Made by a program: the position numbers and the translations under genes. The notes under the pieces are model-generated. The model was not told the DNA's origin, did not search any database, and was given only the letters and a program-made list of their open reading frames with translations. From the NCBI GenBank assembly GCA_004380135.1, contig QXCR01000048.1:124001-188000 (forward strand): a DNA stretch of 64,000 bases, written 5' to 3'. Origin of the DNA: Stemphylium vesicarium (lineage: Eukaryota > Ascomycota > Dothideomycetes > Pleosporales > Pleosporaceae). Below are positions 45,004 through 57,133 of this stretch, one piece after another; positions within the stretch are counted from its first letter, which is position 1, and each line of letters opens with the position of its first letter.

Positions 45004-47129
45004 TTACTGCTTCTTCTCGCCCTCACCCTCAGGCTGCTGAGGCTGCTCGCTCTGGTTTTGGCTCTCGGAGCGGGCCTTGTGCATCTGGTCGAACAGGCTC
45101 AAAGAGGCGTTCTGGAGCTCGTCGGTCTTCTCCTTGATCTCGGCAGCGGTAGCGGTACCCTCACCAGACTGGCTCTGGGAGATGAACTCGCGCATGGAGG
45201 TGATCTTCTCCTTGATTTTCTCGGCCTCAGCCTTGTCGAGACGGTCCTCGAACTCCTTGAGAGCCTTCTCAGTGTCGTTGACAACGCTGTCGGCACGGTT
45301 GGCAGCCTCAATGGAGTTCTTGCGCTCCTTGTCTTGCTCAGCGTACTGCTCAGAGTCCTTGACCATGTTCTCGATCTCGGCATCGGAAAGACCTGAGCCA
45401 GAAGCGATGGTGATGGACTGGTCTTTGTTGGTAGACTTGTCCTTGGCGTGAACGTGGACAATGGAGTCAGCGTCAATGTCGAAGGTGACCTCAATTTGAG
45501 GGACACCACGGTGGGCCGGGGGAATGCCAACAAGCTGGAAGTTTCCGAGGAGCTTGTTGTCACGGACGAGCTCACGCTCACCCTGGTAGACCTTGATCTC
45601 AACAGCGCTCTGGAAGTCGGCAGCAGTAGAGAAGACTTGAGACTTCTTAGTGGGGATGGTGGTGTTGCGGTTGATCAAACGGGTGAAGACACCACCAAGG
45701 GTCTCGATACCGAGCGACAGAGGAGTAACATCGAGCAGAAGAAGGTCAGTGACCTCACCAGCAAGGACGGCACCCTGGATAGCGGCACCAATGGCAACAG
45801 CCTCGTCAGGATTGACAGACTTGGCGGGGTCGCGGCCAAAGATGCTCTTGACGGACTCGGTAACCTTGGGCATACGGGTCATACCACCAACGAGAATGAC
45901 CTCGGAGATGTCAGTGGGCTTCAGGTTGGCGTCCTTGAGGGCCTTGCGGACGGGGTCAACGGTGCGGCTGATGAGAGGGTCCATCATCTTCTCAAGCTGA
46001 GCGCGGCTGAGCTTGGTGTTGATGTGCTTGGGACCGGAAGCGTCGGCAGTGATGAAGGGCAGGTTGATGTCGGTCTGCGAGGAAGAAGAAAGCTCAATCT
46101 TGGCCTTCTCGGCAGCCTCACGGATACGCTGGATGGCCATACGGTCGCTGTTCAGGTCGATACCCTGCTCCTTCTTGAACTGGTCGACGAGGTGGCGGAC
46201 GAGGGTGATATCGAAGTCCTCACCACCGAGGTGAGTGTCACCGTTGGTAGACTTGACCTCAAAGACGCCAGACTGGATCTCGAGGATGGAGATATCGAAA
46301 GTACCACCACCAAGATCGTAGACAGCTACGACGTTGTCGGTGGCCTTGTCAAGACCGTAGGCAAGAGCGGCAGCAGTGGGTTCGTTGACAACACGGAGAA
46401 CGTTGAGACCAGCGATTTGACCAGCGTCCTTGGTGGCTTGACGCTGGGAGTCGTTGAAGTAAGCGGGGACGGTGACGACGGCATTCTTGACGTTCTTGCC
46501 CATGTAGGACTCGGCAGTCTCCTTCATCTTTCCGAGGACGAAACCACCAACCTGGGAAGGCGAGTACTTCTGTCCTTGGGCCTCGAGCCAGGCATCACCG
46601 TTGGTGTGCTGGACGATCTTGTATGGGACCTGCTGAATATCGCGCTGGACCTCAGCGTCGGTGAACTTGCGACCGATGAGACGCTTGGTAGCGAAAAGAG
46701 TGTTCTCTGGATTGACGACAGCCTGACGCTTGGCGGCAATACCGACGAGGCGCTCGCCCTCCTTTGTAAAACCGACGACGGAAGGTGTTGTGCGGCCACC
46801 TGGGGGAGACTGTTAGTATTTTGATCCAATTCATCCAAAGTGGGGCCGAACATACCCTCAGAGTTCTCAATGATGCGTGGAACCTTGCCCTCCATGACAG
46901 CGACGGCAGAGTTGGTGGTACCCAGATCAATACCAATAACTGAGCCCTTTACCTTCTCCTCGCCGCCCTCAGCGTATCCCCGCGCAAACATGGCCGGAGC
47001 CCTGAATGCGGGAGTGCGTCGCGCCGCCGAAGCCGCACGAGGCAAAAACTGCGATGAGGTCAGCGAATGCTTCGACTTTGCATTGAAAGCGCAATTCCTT
47101 ACATTCCGTGATAATCTTGAGGACAACAT
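45004..47129 (-). CDS. SSC1: mitochondrial Hsp70 chaperone
   Basis: Three exons, 47129-47103, 47048-46856 and 46799-45004, give 671 residues. The first 50 residues are Arg/Ser/Ala-rich and lack acids, a mitochondrial presequence. Hsp70 signatures follow: IGIDLGTTNSAVA, VYDLGGGTFDISIL and VILVGGMTRMPKV. The substrate-binding domain begins at LLLDVTPLSLGIET and the C-terminus is Gln/Glu-rich. Ssc1 drives protein import into the mitochondrial matrix and folding there with Tim44, Mge1 and J-proteins. Intron 1 is exactly 54 nt and has no stop in frame, so retention would only lengthen the presequence. Confidence 0.95.
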
Positions 47130-47260
47130 TGTAATGTGTGAGAGACGCTGCGGGAGGGGATGCAGGCGACGGAAAATTGGATGTAGAGATGATTGATGTG
47201 AGGATGGGTGGAATATATGATGTAGTGATGGAAGCTTGGACTATCGACAAAATTCTCGGA

Positions 47261-47268
47261 GAAGGTTC
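47261..47268. promoter_or_regulatory. heat shock element-like dyad upstream of SSC1
   Basis: GAAGGTTC, an inverted pair of nGAAn units, lies about 130 bp upstream of the SSC1 ATG, with an additional TTC 5 nt to its left. This fits control by Hsf1. The motif is short, so chance occurrence is possible. Confidence 0.4.
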
Positions 47269-47793
47269 TAGCTCGTTTTGGTGCTTCATCGCCGTCCGAG
47301 GTTCCGCTGTAAATGTCTGTGCTTCCGAACGGCGACGACAAGTGGACGACGCGACTTGTTCCCGGAAGACGAGGCAACAGGCAGTTTTTGTCACTACGAC
47401 ACGATGAGGCCTACGCTGACGCTGACGCCATGACAGCACCCGCCGACTGTGGTGGTGGCATAGCTCAACGTCGGGGCGCTCAAGTCTTGGCGCATCTGTG
47501 GCTCGCGTGTGGGGAAGATGCTTGACCGTGGTGACGCCTGCAGCACCTCGAAACACTGCAACTCGAACAGACCCTCCCGTCGACTCCCTGACAAACGCGC
47601 GCCTTGATAGACTACGCCCGCTGGCACCATAATTACCTGAGAATATATTCATTTTACCTATTAGTCACTACTCCGAATCTTCTACGCTCAAGCACCCTGT
47701 GACGTAGAGCGCCTTCTACCGCTGAGCCTCACCAGCTCCACTCACCACCACGACACGAAGACATGCAACCCTCGCCCACCTGACCGCAAAATT

Positions 47794-50031
47794 ATGGCCG
47801 TCGATGACTTCCTGTGCGTACACTTGCAGTCCGTCTATTCCCTACTATACTGACTTGCAGCAGGAGTCGAGACACGGATACATTTGTACTGGCTCAGAAG
47901 GCCTATTATCCTACCAAGATCCCCATCGCGTGAGGGCCCTGCAATCACCCAATAGTCTTTGTGAAGCTAATACTTGCAGACACTATCAATTACGCCATTT
48001 CATATCATGCCCCGAACCTGACCTCCTATACTATGCGAGCGGCGCGTGCGTCTACTGCCTCAACGCCGCGACACGGACACAAGCACATGTAACCACACTG
48101 CCCTGGGAAGCGCGCTGCACTGCTTCCGGTCACGGCTATGTCTGCGTAGGAGGGGAAGAGCATGGAAACTTCGCCGCCATCAAAGTAACGGGCTTCCCTC
48201 CAACAGACCCATCCGATGTCGACGCCTCACTGCCTCTCGATTTCGAACACCAGCTACCTCGACCGCCACTGCTAGGCGCTGCGTCGCGCATACGCCTCGA
48301 AAAGATTGGCACCGACATTGTCAACTCCATAACCATACACAAGCTGCCTGCCGAGGGCGATGGCCCAGATGAGATCGTTGCAGTGCTCACCAACAACGAC
48401 AAGACGGTGCGCGTTTACTCGCTCACCCAGAACTTGGAACTGGCAGTGCTCGACCTGCCGTTTGCCATGAACCACGCTGCGATATCACCAGACGGACAAT
48501 TGTTAGTGGCAGTGGGCGACGCACCTATTGCATACTTCTTCGAGCGGACCAAACCACAAAAGGCGGGGAATAAGACGTCCGAGGGGTGGATCCAATCAAC
48601 TCCTCCGGAATGGGAGCTGCTGAAACATGTAGCACTACACCGGCCTGCGAACTCACATGCCGAAGGCTATTTCACTACTGCGTGGTCGCCCTCAGGTCGT
48701 CTTTGCGCAGTGGGGTCAGAGTGTGGCTACATCACCGTGTTTGACGTGGAGCTGTTGAAAATTGTCGAGTATGGGGAAGATGCTATCCTGCAACTCATCA
48801 GTTCTACACGACCTGACACTCGGACCGGCCCTGGCGCGGTGCGGACGATGCATTTCTCGCCAGCGCCCTGGGACTTTCTCGTTTGGAGCGAAGATCAAGG
48901 CAGAGTATGTGTTGCTGACTTGCGATCTGGCTTGAAGGTGAAGCAGACAGTCACTTTGGATCCGAAAGAAGAGGGATTGGAAACCGTCGAGCTGGCTGAC
49001 TTCGATTTGACTCTTAGCCCAGAGATGCACGAACTGCGCAGAGAAGCAGACTTCATCCGAAGATATCGCCGTGCCTTGGACACTGAAGGGACTGCATCAG
49101 CGGTGCACGCAGCCAATGAATACAACTTTGAAGTTGATTCCGAGCGGCAGAGACTGCATCGTCGACTGGGTGTAGTTGAATCGGACAACGATCCACTTGG
49201 CTTGACTGCGCGTGAAAGGCAAGTCCTCAGTGCTCTCCGAACGAGTCACCGGCAACGTGAAGAGGCTCGTGAGCAGGGAATAACGCCCCGTAGCATCAAC
49301 TATACGGCTTCCGGGCCACTCGACACTGTGCCGTATGTTGCAAGCCTCATGCTGCAGAAATGCTCAAGCTGACGTGGCGCAGAGAGACTACTGCTCGAGA
49401 AGTTGCCGATGCCATGTCGCAATTCATGTCGGAGAGGACAGGCCAGACACATACCCCTCGCTGGGTTCATGAGCGCACGACGCCCCGACGCCAGGCCTCT
49501 GTTGTTGTCTCCATTAATGAAGGCACGATCAACGCTCCAGCAACACTGACAAACATCACCGACACTGCTATTACGCGGTCGCCAAACCCAGTTCCCGCGC
49601 ATGCACGTCGCGTGACGAGCGAACTCATTGCATCCACAGACGAAGCATGGCGCACGGTCGAGGAGGCACTTGCCACTGAACAGACGCGTGCTGTAAACCG
49701 TGATAGCACGACACATGCAGCCCCGGCTGACAGCGACACTACTGCGCCTGAGCTCCGCAGCGAGCTTAGGCGCATTCGTCAACTAACGCAAGCCCGCGAA
49801 CGTCTTAGAAATGCTCGTGCCGGTCAACCTATTACCGAAACGTACGAGTTCAGCCTTGGCCTTAGGAGGTCGAGTCGCACCACGCATGATCCACGCCTGG
49901 GTGTGCGCACAGCAGGTTTGGCAATGAGCCAGGACGGACGAACGTTGTATTGCGGAACAGAAGAAGGCATCTTCGAGTTCAAGTTGAACCTTCACGTGAG
50001 GAAGGCTTTCCCTGCAATTACCCCGCGATAA
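47794..50031 (+). CDS. WD-repeat-like DUF2415 protein
   Basis: Four exons, 47794-47813, 47861-47929, 47980-49332 and 49383-50031. The introns are 47, 50 and 50 nt, with GTGCGT, GTGAGG and GTATGT donors. All phases agree, giving 696 residues. The start reads MAVDDFL and exon 2 supplies AYYPTKIPIA, continuous with HYQLRHFISCPEPDLLYYAS. Beta-propeller-like repeats follow. The segment FSPAPWDFLVWSEDQGRV is the DUF2415 hallmark as I remember it. The C-terminus (GVRTAGLAMSQDGRTLYCGT) adds a last blade. Function unknown; probably a scaffold. It is divergent from SSC1 and shares its promoter region. Confidence 0.85.
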
Positions 50032-50668
50032 GCTGCAGGCAAAGGTGGTTTCGATTTAGGCATCAGACTGGGGATTTTCCTATTGAAGCGTCATTCACGG
50101 CGTCGGTTCCCATCTTCCTGGCATTCGGCTTGGCGAAGCGGTTCAGGCGCACAGCGCATAAGGTTGTAATGGTTGTAATTTGTGCATACAGCGTCGCTGG
50201 TCAAAGTAGGTATACCCGTACATTTAGGTAGTCCAAAACTAGTCAAACAAGGCCGGCGTTATTTCTTACAGCTGCCCTCTGCGTGCATGAGCGGGTGGAC
50301 TCGTTATCTCAATCCGGGGTAAGGTGTCCCACCCTTGCTGCTCCGGATGCGGAACCGCCCGGGCGATGTTCGGAGCGAGGGAAAAGTGCCGATTTGCTCT
50401 CGATGGCGCAATTCCAGCGGTGACTCCCCACAGGGTAGGACTAGAGTGTCTAGCACATGGCTTTGAAGGTGTCCTTCTATACTTTTGTTCTTTGTACTCA
50501 TACACCTGTAACCTAAGTCTGTGGATTGCATCGATTATCGCTGCACCAGACCTTGTCTACGAACCAAACACTCCGATTTCGTCATCGCCTCAACGCGCAT
50601 CACGAATCTCGTGAGCCCCCGCCACTCGGCTTTCACCAGTCCGCGACGCGGACGCATCATTACTCACA

Positions 50669-52136
50669 ATGGCCGGAGAGAGCTCGAAGAAGGCCAATGC
50701 TGCCGGAAAGGCTGCCATCCCGCTCGACATTGATGGCCACAACCTGCCACCCTCGCCGGCGCCGAGTTCGCCGCGCAATGGCAGGAAGTATGCGCTGATG
50801 ACAGAGTTGGTATACACGGAGAGCAGCGACCAGTACAACGCCAGCTCCGTCCCTATCTACCAGGTAAGCCAGCCTATGAAGCGACCCACGAATATGGCCC
50901 CGATTGGAGGCTAACAAAAGACAGTCTGCGACCTTCAAGCAAGAGTCTGCGACCGGCGGCGGCGGCGAGTATGACTACACACGCTCAGGTAACCCCACAC
51001 GAACACATCTCGAGCGACATCTTGCCAAAATCATGAACGCGAACCGCGCGCTCGTCGTCTCGTCGGGCATGGGCGCTCTAGACGTCATCACTCGCCTTCT
51101 GCGTCCTGGCGACGAAGTAGTCACCGGCGACGATCTATACGGCGGAACAAACAGACTGCTCAAGTACCTCTCAACACATGGAGGAATTGTCGTACACCAC
51201 GTGGATACTACCAACCCCGAGAAGGTGCGCCAAGTCGTAAACAACAAGACAGCCATGGTGCTCCTGGAGACGCCCACGAATCCTTTGATCAAGATCTGCG
51301 ACATTCCCGCCATCGCTAGCATCGCCCATACCGCAAACCCCACTGCCATTGTCGCAGTGGACAACACTATGATGTCGCCTATGCTGTTGAACCCGCTCGA
51401 TCTCGGTTCCGACATCGTTTATGAGTCCGGCACCAAGTACCTTTCCGGTCACCACGACCTCATGGCAGGTGTGATTGCCATCAACGACTCGGCTCTGGGC
51501 GACCGCCTTTTCTTTACAATCAACGCCTCAGGATGCGGTCTTTCCCCCTTCGACTCTTGGCTGCTTCTTCGCGGTATCAAGACGCTCGGTGTCCGTATGG
51601 AGAAACAGCAAACAAACGCCATGCGCATTGCTACTTTCCTCGAATCACACGGCTTCAAGGTCCGCTACCCAGGCCTAAAGTCCCACCCACAGTACGACCT
51701 GCACTGGAGCATGGCACGTGGCGCTGGCGCTGTGCTGTCTTTTGAAACAGGCGATGTCGGTGTCAGTGAGCGCATCGTTGAAAGTGCTAGGCTGTGGGGA
51801 ATCAGCGTGAGCTTCGGATGTGTGAACTCCTTGATCAGCATGCCGTGCCGTATGAGCCACGCCAGTATCGACGAGAAGACGAGGAAGGAGAGGAACATGC
51901 CTGAAGACATTATCCGCTTGTGCGTGGGAATCGAGGACCCAGAGGACTTGTTGGACGACTTGAGCCGTGCCGTATGTTTTGTAGTTACCAACGTTTGATT
52001 GCAGCCTGCTAACAATACTCAGCTCGTACAAGCTGGTGCCGTCAACATCACAACCGAGGGCTTCCGTGCCCTGGCCACAGAGGCTCCCGCCCCCAGCCAG
52101 CCTACTGAGGCTGTTCCTGCACCCGCAGAATCGTAA
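50669..52136 (+). CDS. cystathionine beta-lyase (PLP-dependent)
   Basis: Three exons, 50669-50863, 50925-51971 and 52023-52136, give 451 residues. The introns have GTAAGC and GTATGT donors and GCTAAC-type branch sites. The Cys/Met metabolism PLP fold is clear: YDYTRSGNPTR, VVSSGMGALD, LLETPTNPLIKICDI, VAVDNT and the PLP lysine in YESGTKYLSGHHDLMAG, with the phosphate-binding SGMG. The reaction is cleavage of cystathionine to homocysteine, pyruvate and ammonia, part of methionine synthesis. A cystathionine gamma-type enzyme is the main alternative. The Pro/Ala-rich C-terminal tail (EAPAPSQPTEAVPAPAES) is extra. Confidence 0.88.
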
Positions 52137-53059
52137 ACCCCTCCAAAACATAGTCACCACTGTCCTGCTTTTCCCATAGCAGGTTAACGTGATACCCTTT
52201 CTTCTCTACTTAGTCAGGGAAAAGCTTCGCTTCTCAACTCTCTCTGACCCAGTCACCTCTGTCACTACCTTTTGGCCCCCAGCCGGCGAGCGTGGTGTTA
52301 ACGTGATATTTGTCTGATTGGTTTGGCATAGCATCAAGCACTGCTAGCGGGAGTTCTTCAGGATTAAAAGATCTCTTTGCCGTTCAATATAAAATATTCA
52401 ATCTCAACTACATGTGTTTGGTCGTGATGATATCTTGTGATGTCTTATACTCTAGATGGAATGCAAAATCACTACATGCAGCAACAAAAGTCTGCGCAAC
52501 ACATAGTCTTTCATCTGCTCATCGCAAGATTGGCTCCAGGTGATTTTGATAATTCCGATACCGCCCTTCAAGTTGGGCCGAGTGAAGGCTGCGTACGGAA
52601 ATCCGGTGATTCGCGCCGAGAATTCCGAGACCTGCTTACCTGGCCATGGGGACAACCGGAACCCCGTACCATCTCAACATCACAAAACTTTACACCAAAA
52701 AGCGTCGTCGTTGTATTCCTCAATACAGTTCTGATACCCCTGATCAAATTGCCAAAATCTCGATCTCTTCAACCTATCGCTTGAAACTCGTCTCGAACAT
52801 AAGGCTGCACCTATGGCATCACAGAACAAGGTGTACCCGTGTGTCTGAAACAAGCCTCAGGCACGCGAGCAGCTTCTCAGCCGCAAAAAGAAAGACAGCG
52901 GTCGTCGGCCTGCATGAACCCAAGTCTGTGTTCTCCTGAGATTTCCCGCATTCGAAAAGAAAGGTAGCGTCCGTGGAGGATCGATTTGGTTGGTTATTGC
53001 TGTACCACAGCGCTTGACCTCATCAATCAGATACAAAAAGAAAGAAGCTGCAAATCACC
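52137..53059. other. intergenic
   Basis: No supported gene. It contains the 3' flank of the cystathionine beta-lyase gene and the promoter of the gene at 53060. Confidence 0.4.
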
Positions 53060-54079
53060 ATGGCGCGATTCTTCGATCTTCCCCGCGAATTGCGCGATAT
53101 GATATACAGGGAGATACTGATGTCGCCTGCACCCCGCCCAAGCCTCCAAGACATCCAATCGGCATCTAGTTGGCAACCCATATACCAAACCCACCAGGCT
53201 GCTCCGGATTTTCGGTGCTCCATCTCGTCGCGGGAGATACCCGGTACATGCGCGTGCATCTTGGCATGTAATCGCCGGATCAACGAAGAAATGATGTTGA
53301 TCGTCAGCAAAGCACAGCGCAGAGAACAGCTTGCTGCGCGGATCGACTGCGCTGTGAAAGGCGACGCACATTACTTCACCTGGCTTGCGATACCATTCGT
53401 AAAGCCGGAGAAAAGGAACGCAGCGGAACAGCAAGAGGGCGACAACCAGGAATCCTGGATCAGCAAAACCATCACAACCTGGGTAATCCAACTCTTAGGT
53501 TTCGGGCATACTTTGGAGAAGCACCTGACCGGGCCGTTTTCCGCATCTCCCGGTCGTTACTACTCATCCATTGAGCGGCTGTGGGTGGACGTTCGAACTT
53601 CCTCTGAATCAGGAGCGTCGAACGCTATAGAAGCCGAGACCCCACGCCGGGACATGACATCCTGGGCGATATGTGCGGCCCTCAAGCATATATTTGACAA
53701 CGGGCCAGACCGCATGCACAAAAACCGCCGTCTAAAATACATCGACGAGGTCATCCTGAACATTGTACCGCAGGAGCCTGTCCCCTCTGCGAGCACTCCC
53801 AGAGGCGAAGGCGACGAAGAAGACACCCTATTCGTCCCAGAAGTTCAACCGAGCAACATTACAGACCTTCTTCGTGATGAGCTCGTTGATGTGTGGGATA
53901 AGATCTGGTCTGCAACAGACGCCCACACGAGTGAATTTAAGGCAAGATTATACCGTCCATTACTTGAGAAGATCAAGCGAGTCAGGATATGCGTCGACGG
54001 TGTGACGTTCCGAACCAGAGGTCTAGCCATAGAGCTGGAGAGAGGACGAGCTGAAATGAGAAGAATCCAGATGAGGTAG
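53060..54079 (+). CDS. 2EXR/F-box-like protein
   Basis: Single exon, 339 residues. The start FFDLPRELRDMIYREIL is the short helical motif found at the N-terminus of many fungal 2EXR or F-box-like proteins. The rest is charged, with no membrane segment. Such proteins are numerous and rapidly evolving in ascomycetes. A link to SCF-type ubiquitin ligases is possible but not shown. The ATG context (caccATGG) is good. Confidence 0.75.
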   Translation: MARFFDLPRELRDMIYREILMSPAPRPSLQDIQSASSWQPIYQTHQAAPDFRCSISSREIPGTCACILACNRRINEEMMLIVSKAQRREQLAARIDCAVKGDAHYFTWLAIPFVKPEKRNAAEQQEGDNQESWISKTITTWVIQLLGFGHTLEKHLTGPFSASPGRYYSSIERLWVDVRTSSESGASNAIEAETPRRDMTSWAICAALKHIFDNGPDRMHKNRRLKYIDEVILNIVPQEPVPSASTPRGEGDEEDTLFVPEVQPSNITDLLRDELVDVWDKIWSATDAHTSEFKARLYRPLLEKIKRVRICVDGVTFRTRGLAIELERGRAEMRRIQMR

Positions 54080-55559
54080 AGAAAGAGAGGGCAAAAGTGG
54101 GGAACATGGCGATGAAATCTAAGTTTAGGAGTACTTTTTCTTCTACGCTCTTCGGTCGTTCACAAAAGCTCCATATGGATAGTTGGGTGGAGACGAATGC
54201 TCGGAGATTACTCGACAGAAGCATCGCATCTTGTGTGCGGGCTTTTTTTCCCTCTTCCACCGTCTTCTTCTTCTTCTTTGTTCTTCGATCGTTTCGAGGG
54301 ACGCGCGCGCACTGGGGACTAGATCGTGAGCGGATCAGCAGCGCGTACGTACCCGATCCGATCGGGTAGAACACGTCTAAGACGCTTGCTGCATGTCTTC
54401 TGTCAGGCACAGCTAGCAAATTCGGGTAGTTGCTTTTAAGATAGTCTGCATATTTTGTGCTGAAGCTAGAGGGCGCCACAGCCATGGCATGGCAAAGTAG
54501 AAATTGCACGTCCAAGCAGCGGCATGCCGATGCGTCTTGCCAGGAAGCTGACGAGGCTTTTTCACGTTGAATCGTTCACGGCGGTTCCAATTGGTCGATC
54601 GTGTCAGGGGTGAAGTTAGCCTCGGCTCGGCACGAGGTTGTCTAGACCTGCCATCCATCGAGCAATAGTCAACCTTCCTGACACACTAAGGGCCTGTCGA
54701 TCCAACACCACTGCCCGCACCAGCACAAGTAGTTATGCATCGGTTCCAGCAAGAAGTCCTCGTATCTGTGAATCATCATTATCGATAACCTTCCGCAGAC
54801 GCGCGACTAGCCCGCGCGAAGTTGCCATTAGTGACGACGGAGACCAAACGAATGCTGACTACAAGCCGACGACGCTTGAGTGGCGTGCTTGGCACGGCGA
54901 ATATGCGTTTCATGAAACAGGGCTCCGCGTTGAGCCCCTAGCTGCTTCAAGCAGCGCCCCTGCCGTCATTTGTCGCAATTCGTCGCCATCCATCGCACCG
55001 TACGAGGAGGATCCCCACTGATCTCCAGCTTCAATTGGCCAGACCGGCCAGGGCGGTCGATTTGGGAGACTCAGGGGCACATTGTACAAAACGGCCCCTG
55101 CATGTCAACGTGTGAAGTGTCCCGGATCGCATGTCTGACCATGATGGGTCGGGGTGCCTGAGCCAAGTGTGCGGGAGCGAATCCCCGTGGGCGGCACTAT
55201 GGGTTTGCGAGGATTTTCGTGCGCAAAGGCGCAGGTATACGCGTGTTTTATATTTAAATACGGGGTGGGTTACATGGGAAGGGTTGGGTGATCCTTACTC
55301 CTGAAGGAACAGTCTTTTTGCCCTTGGTGCTTAACCTTCATTACGAACGCCTGCTGTCATTTTGTCACTCTCTGTCCTTGACTCTTTTTTCTCCCCCAGT
55401 CTCTACAAAACCTTTTTTGTGGGCTTTCTTTTACACTCGCTCACTGTATTATCAGTCTCGCATTGACCATTAACTGTCCTTGGAACCACTCGTTTCTTAC
55501 TACACATCTTCAACTGCTGGACGGTTGCTCGTTTTGATCTCGTGCTCTTTACGGTCAAA
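54080..55559. other. intergenic
   Basis: No convincing gene. An open frame at 54638-55021 lacks an ATG start and looks non-coding. TTC-rich sequence lies near 54255-54290. The last 300 bp are T/C-rich and probably form the promoter and leader of the bestrophin gene. Confidence 0.4.
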
Positions 55560-57133
55560 ATGGCGGCCTCGAATGCTTCCACCACCAGGACTCTTCGTCC
55601 AGATAATATCGAAATACCACCTTCTACGAGCGACACAAACAAACCAGCGGGGGAATTTGACGGTCCCATCTCACCACGATCATGGCGCCACCGTACTGTC
55701 ACTTACCAGGTCCCGTCGAGGCGCGTGACCAGTGGCAGCCTCGACGCTGAGGACTACTTTGTAAGTATCTTGTTAGGATTTTTCATCTCGTGGCGGCATA
55801 CTAACGGGAATGCCTAGGTCGGTCCCCGTGACATTTCCAAGCACAGCAAATGGCCCTACTTTATGCGAATGCATGGTTCCGTCTTTCCCAAGATGATACT
55901 GCCGTTGGCCGTAGTAACTGTCTGGTCGACGGCTATCACCTGCGTCTCACAATTCGTCTACCCACTGGTTGTCAGCAATCTTCTCCTGACTGTTCTCGGT
56001 TTCGTTGTCGGTCTCGCCATCTCCTTCAGAACAAGCAGTGCCTACGAGCGCTACACCGAGGGCCGCAAATACTGGACGCAGCTCATCACCGTAAGCCACA
56101 ACCTCGCACGTACAATCTGGATCCACGCCCACGAGCGCGAAGGCGATCTCGGCAAAGAAGATCTCCTCAACAAGCTCTCTGCGCTCAACCTGCTCAACGC
56201 ATTCGCCTGCTCGGTCAAGCACCGTGTACGCTTCGAGCCCGGCATTGATTACCCCGATCTCCGCGACCGCGTCGAATACCTCGACACCTTCGCCAAAGCC
56301 GCCGACGTCGACATCCCGCGCCCAGGCGACAAGAAGAAGATGAAAGCCGTTGGCGAGTACCTCGGCGTCACCTTTGCCGAATCCAACCCGCGCAAGAGGA
56401 TCAAGCGCTCCAAGAAGCCCCTCGGTAACCTGTCCCTTGAAATCCTCAACCACCTCTCCTGCTACGTGCACAGCATCATCGACAACGAGACGCTCAACAT
56501 CGGCCTCTACCAAAACCAAGCCATCACCAGCATCGTGCTGCTCAACGAGACTCTGACGGGTATGGACCGTGTGCTGCAAACCCCACTGCCCATTGCCTAC
56601 TCGATTGCCATTTCGCAAATCACCTGGGTCTACGTTATGATGCTGCCCTTCCAACTCTGGGACGACCTCCGCTGGATCACCATCCCGGGGTGCATTTTCG
56701 CTGCATACATCATGTAAGCCCTCCTTCCCCTAAACAATCCCCATTTTTAGCAACCCCTCTAACGAAACCCAATAGCATCGGTCTCAGCGCCATCGGCCGC
56801 GAAATCGAAAACCCCTTCGGAAACGACGTCAACGACCTGCCCCTCGAAGCCTACTGCGAAGAACTAGAAATGGACATTGATACCGTGACTTCGCAACCCC
56901 CTCCTGCAGCCCGCGAGTTCATGCGCAGAGACGGCAATATGCCCATCTGGCCCCTCAGCCAGAAGAACTACGCTTCTTGGGCTCAGAGGAGTAAACAGGA
57001 TATCCGCGATGCGCTGATGACGAAGACCAAGGCGGATATGGCGGTGCGCAAGAGCTTTGCGGTGCCGCGCGAGAGCGAGAGTGAGGGCGAGAAGGGGCAT
57101 GGGGTGCAGTTGCACCATCAGCAGGATGCGTGA
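55560..57133 (+). CDS. bestrophin-like (RFP-TM) anion channel
   Basis: Three exons, 55560-55760, 55818-56713 and 56776-57133, give 484 residues. The introns are GTAAGT...TAG and GTAAGC...TAG. The N-terminus is disordered. Hydrophobic helices follow: ILPLAVVTVWSTAITCVSQF, VSNLLLTVLGFVVGLAISF, SIAISQITWVYVMMLPFQL and IPGCIFAAYIIIGLSAIG. The family hallmarks FRTSSAYERYTEGRKYW and GREIENPFGNDVNDLPLE are clear. Bestrophin-like proteins form pentameric anion channels. The membrane location in this fungus is unknown. Confidence 0.9.

Noticed and set aside
45448..46824. 458-codon open frame on the plus strand opposite SSC1
   Set aside because: It is fully antisense to the Hsp70 coding sequence, has an Asp/Glu/Leu/Val bias typical of antisense Hsp70 frames, and shows no domain.
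49333..49382. Frameshift inside the DUF2415 gene
   Set aside because: A 50-nt GTATGT...CTGAC...GCAG intron joins the two frames exactly in phase, so the gene is intact.
54638..55021. 127-codon plus-strand frame
   Set aside because: No ATG at its start, low-complexity composition and no recognisable domain.
55947..56654. 235-codon minus-strand frame opposite the bestrophin gene
   Set aside because: Antisense shadow of a well supported gene; no domain and no start context.
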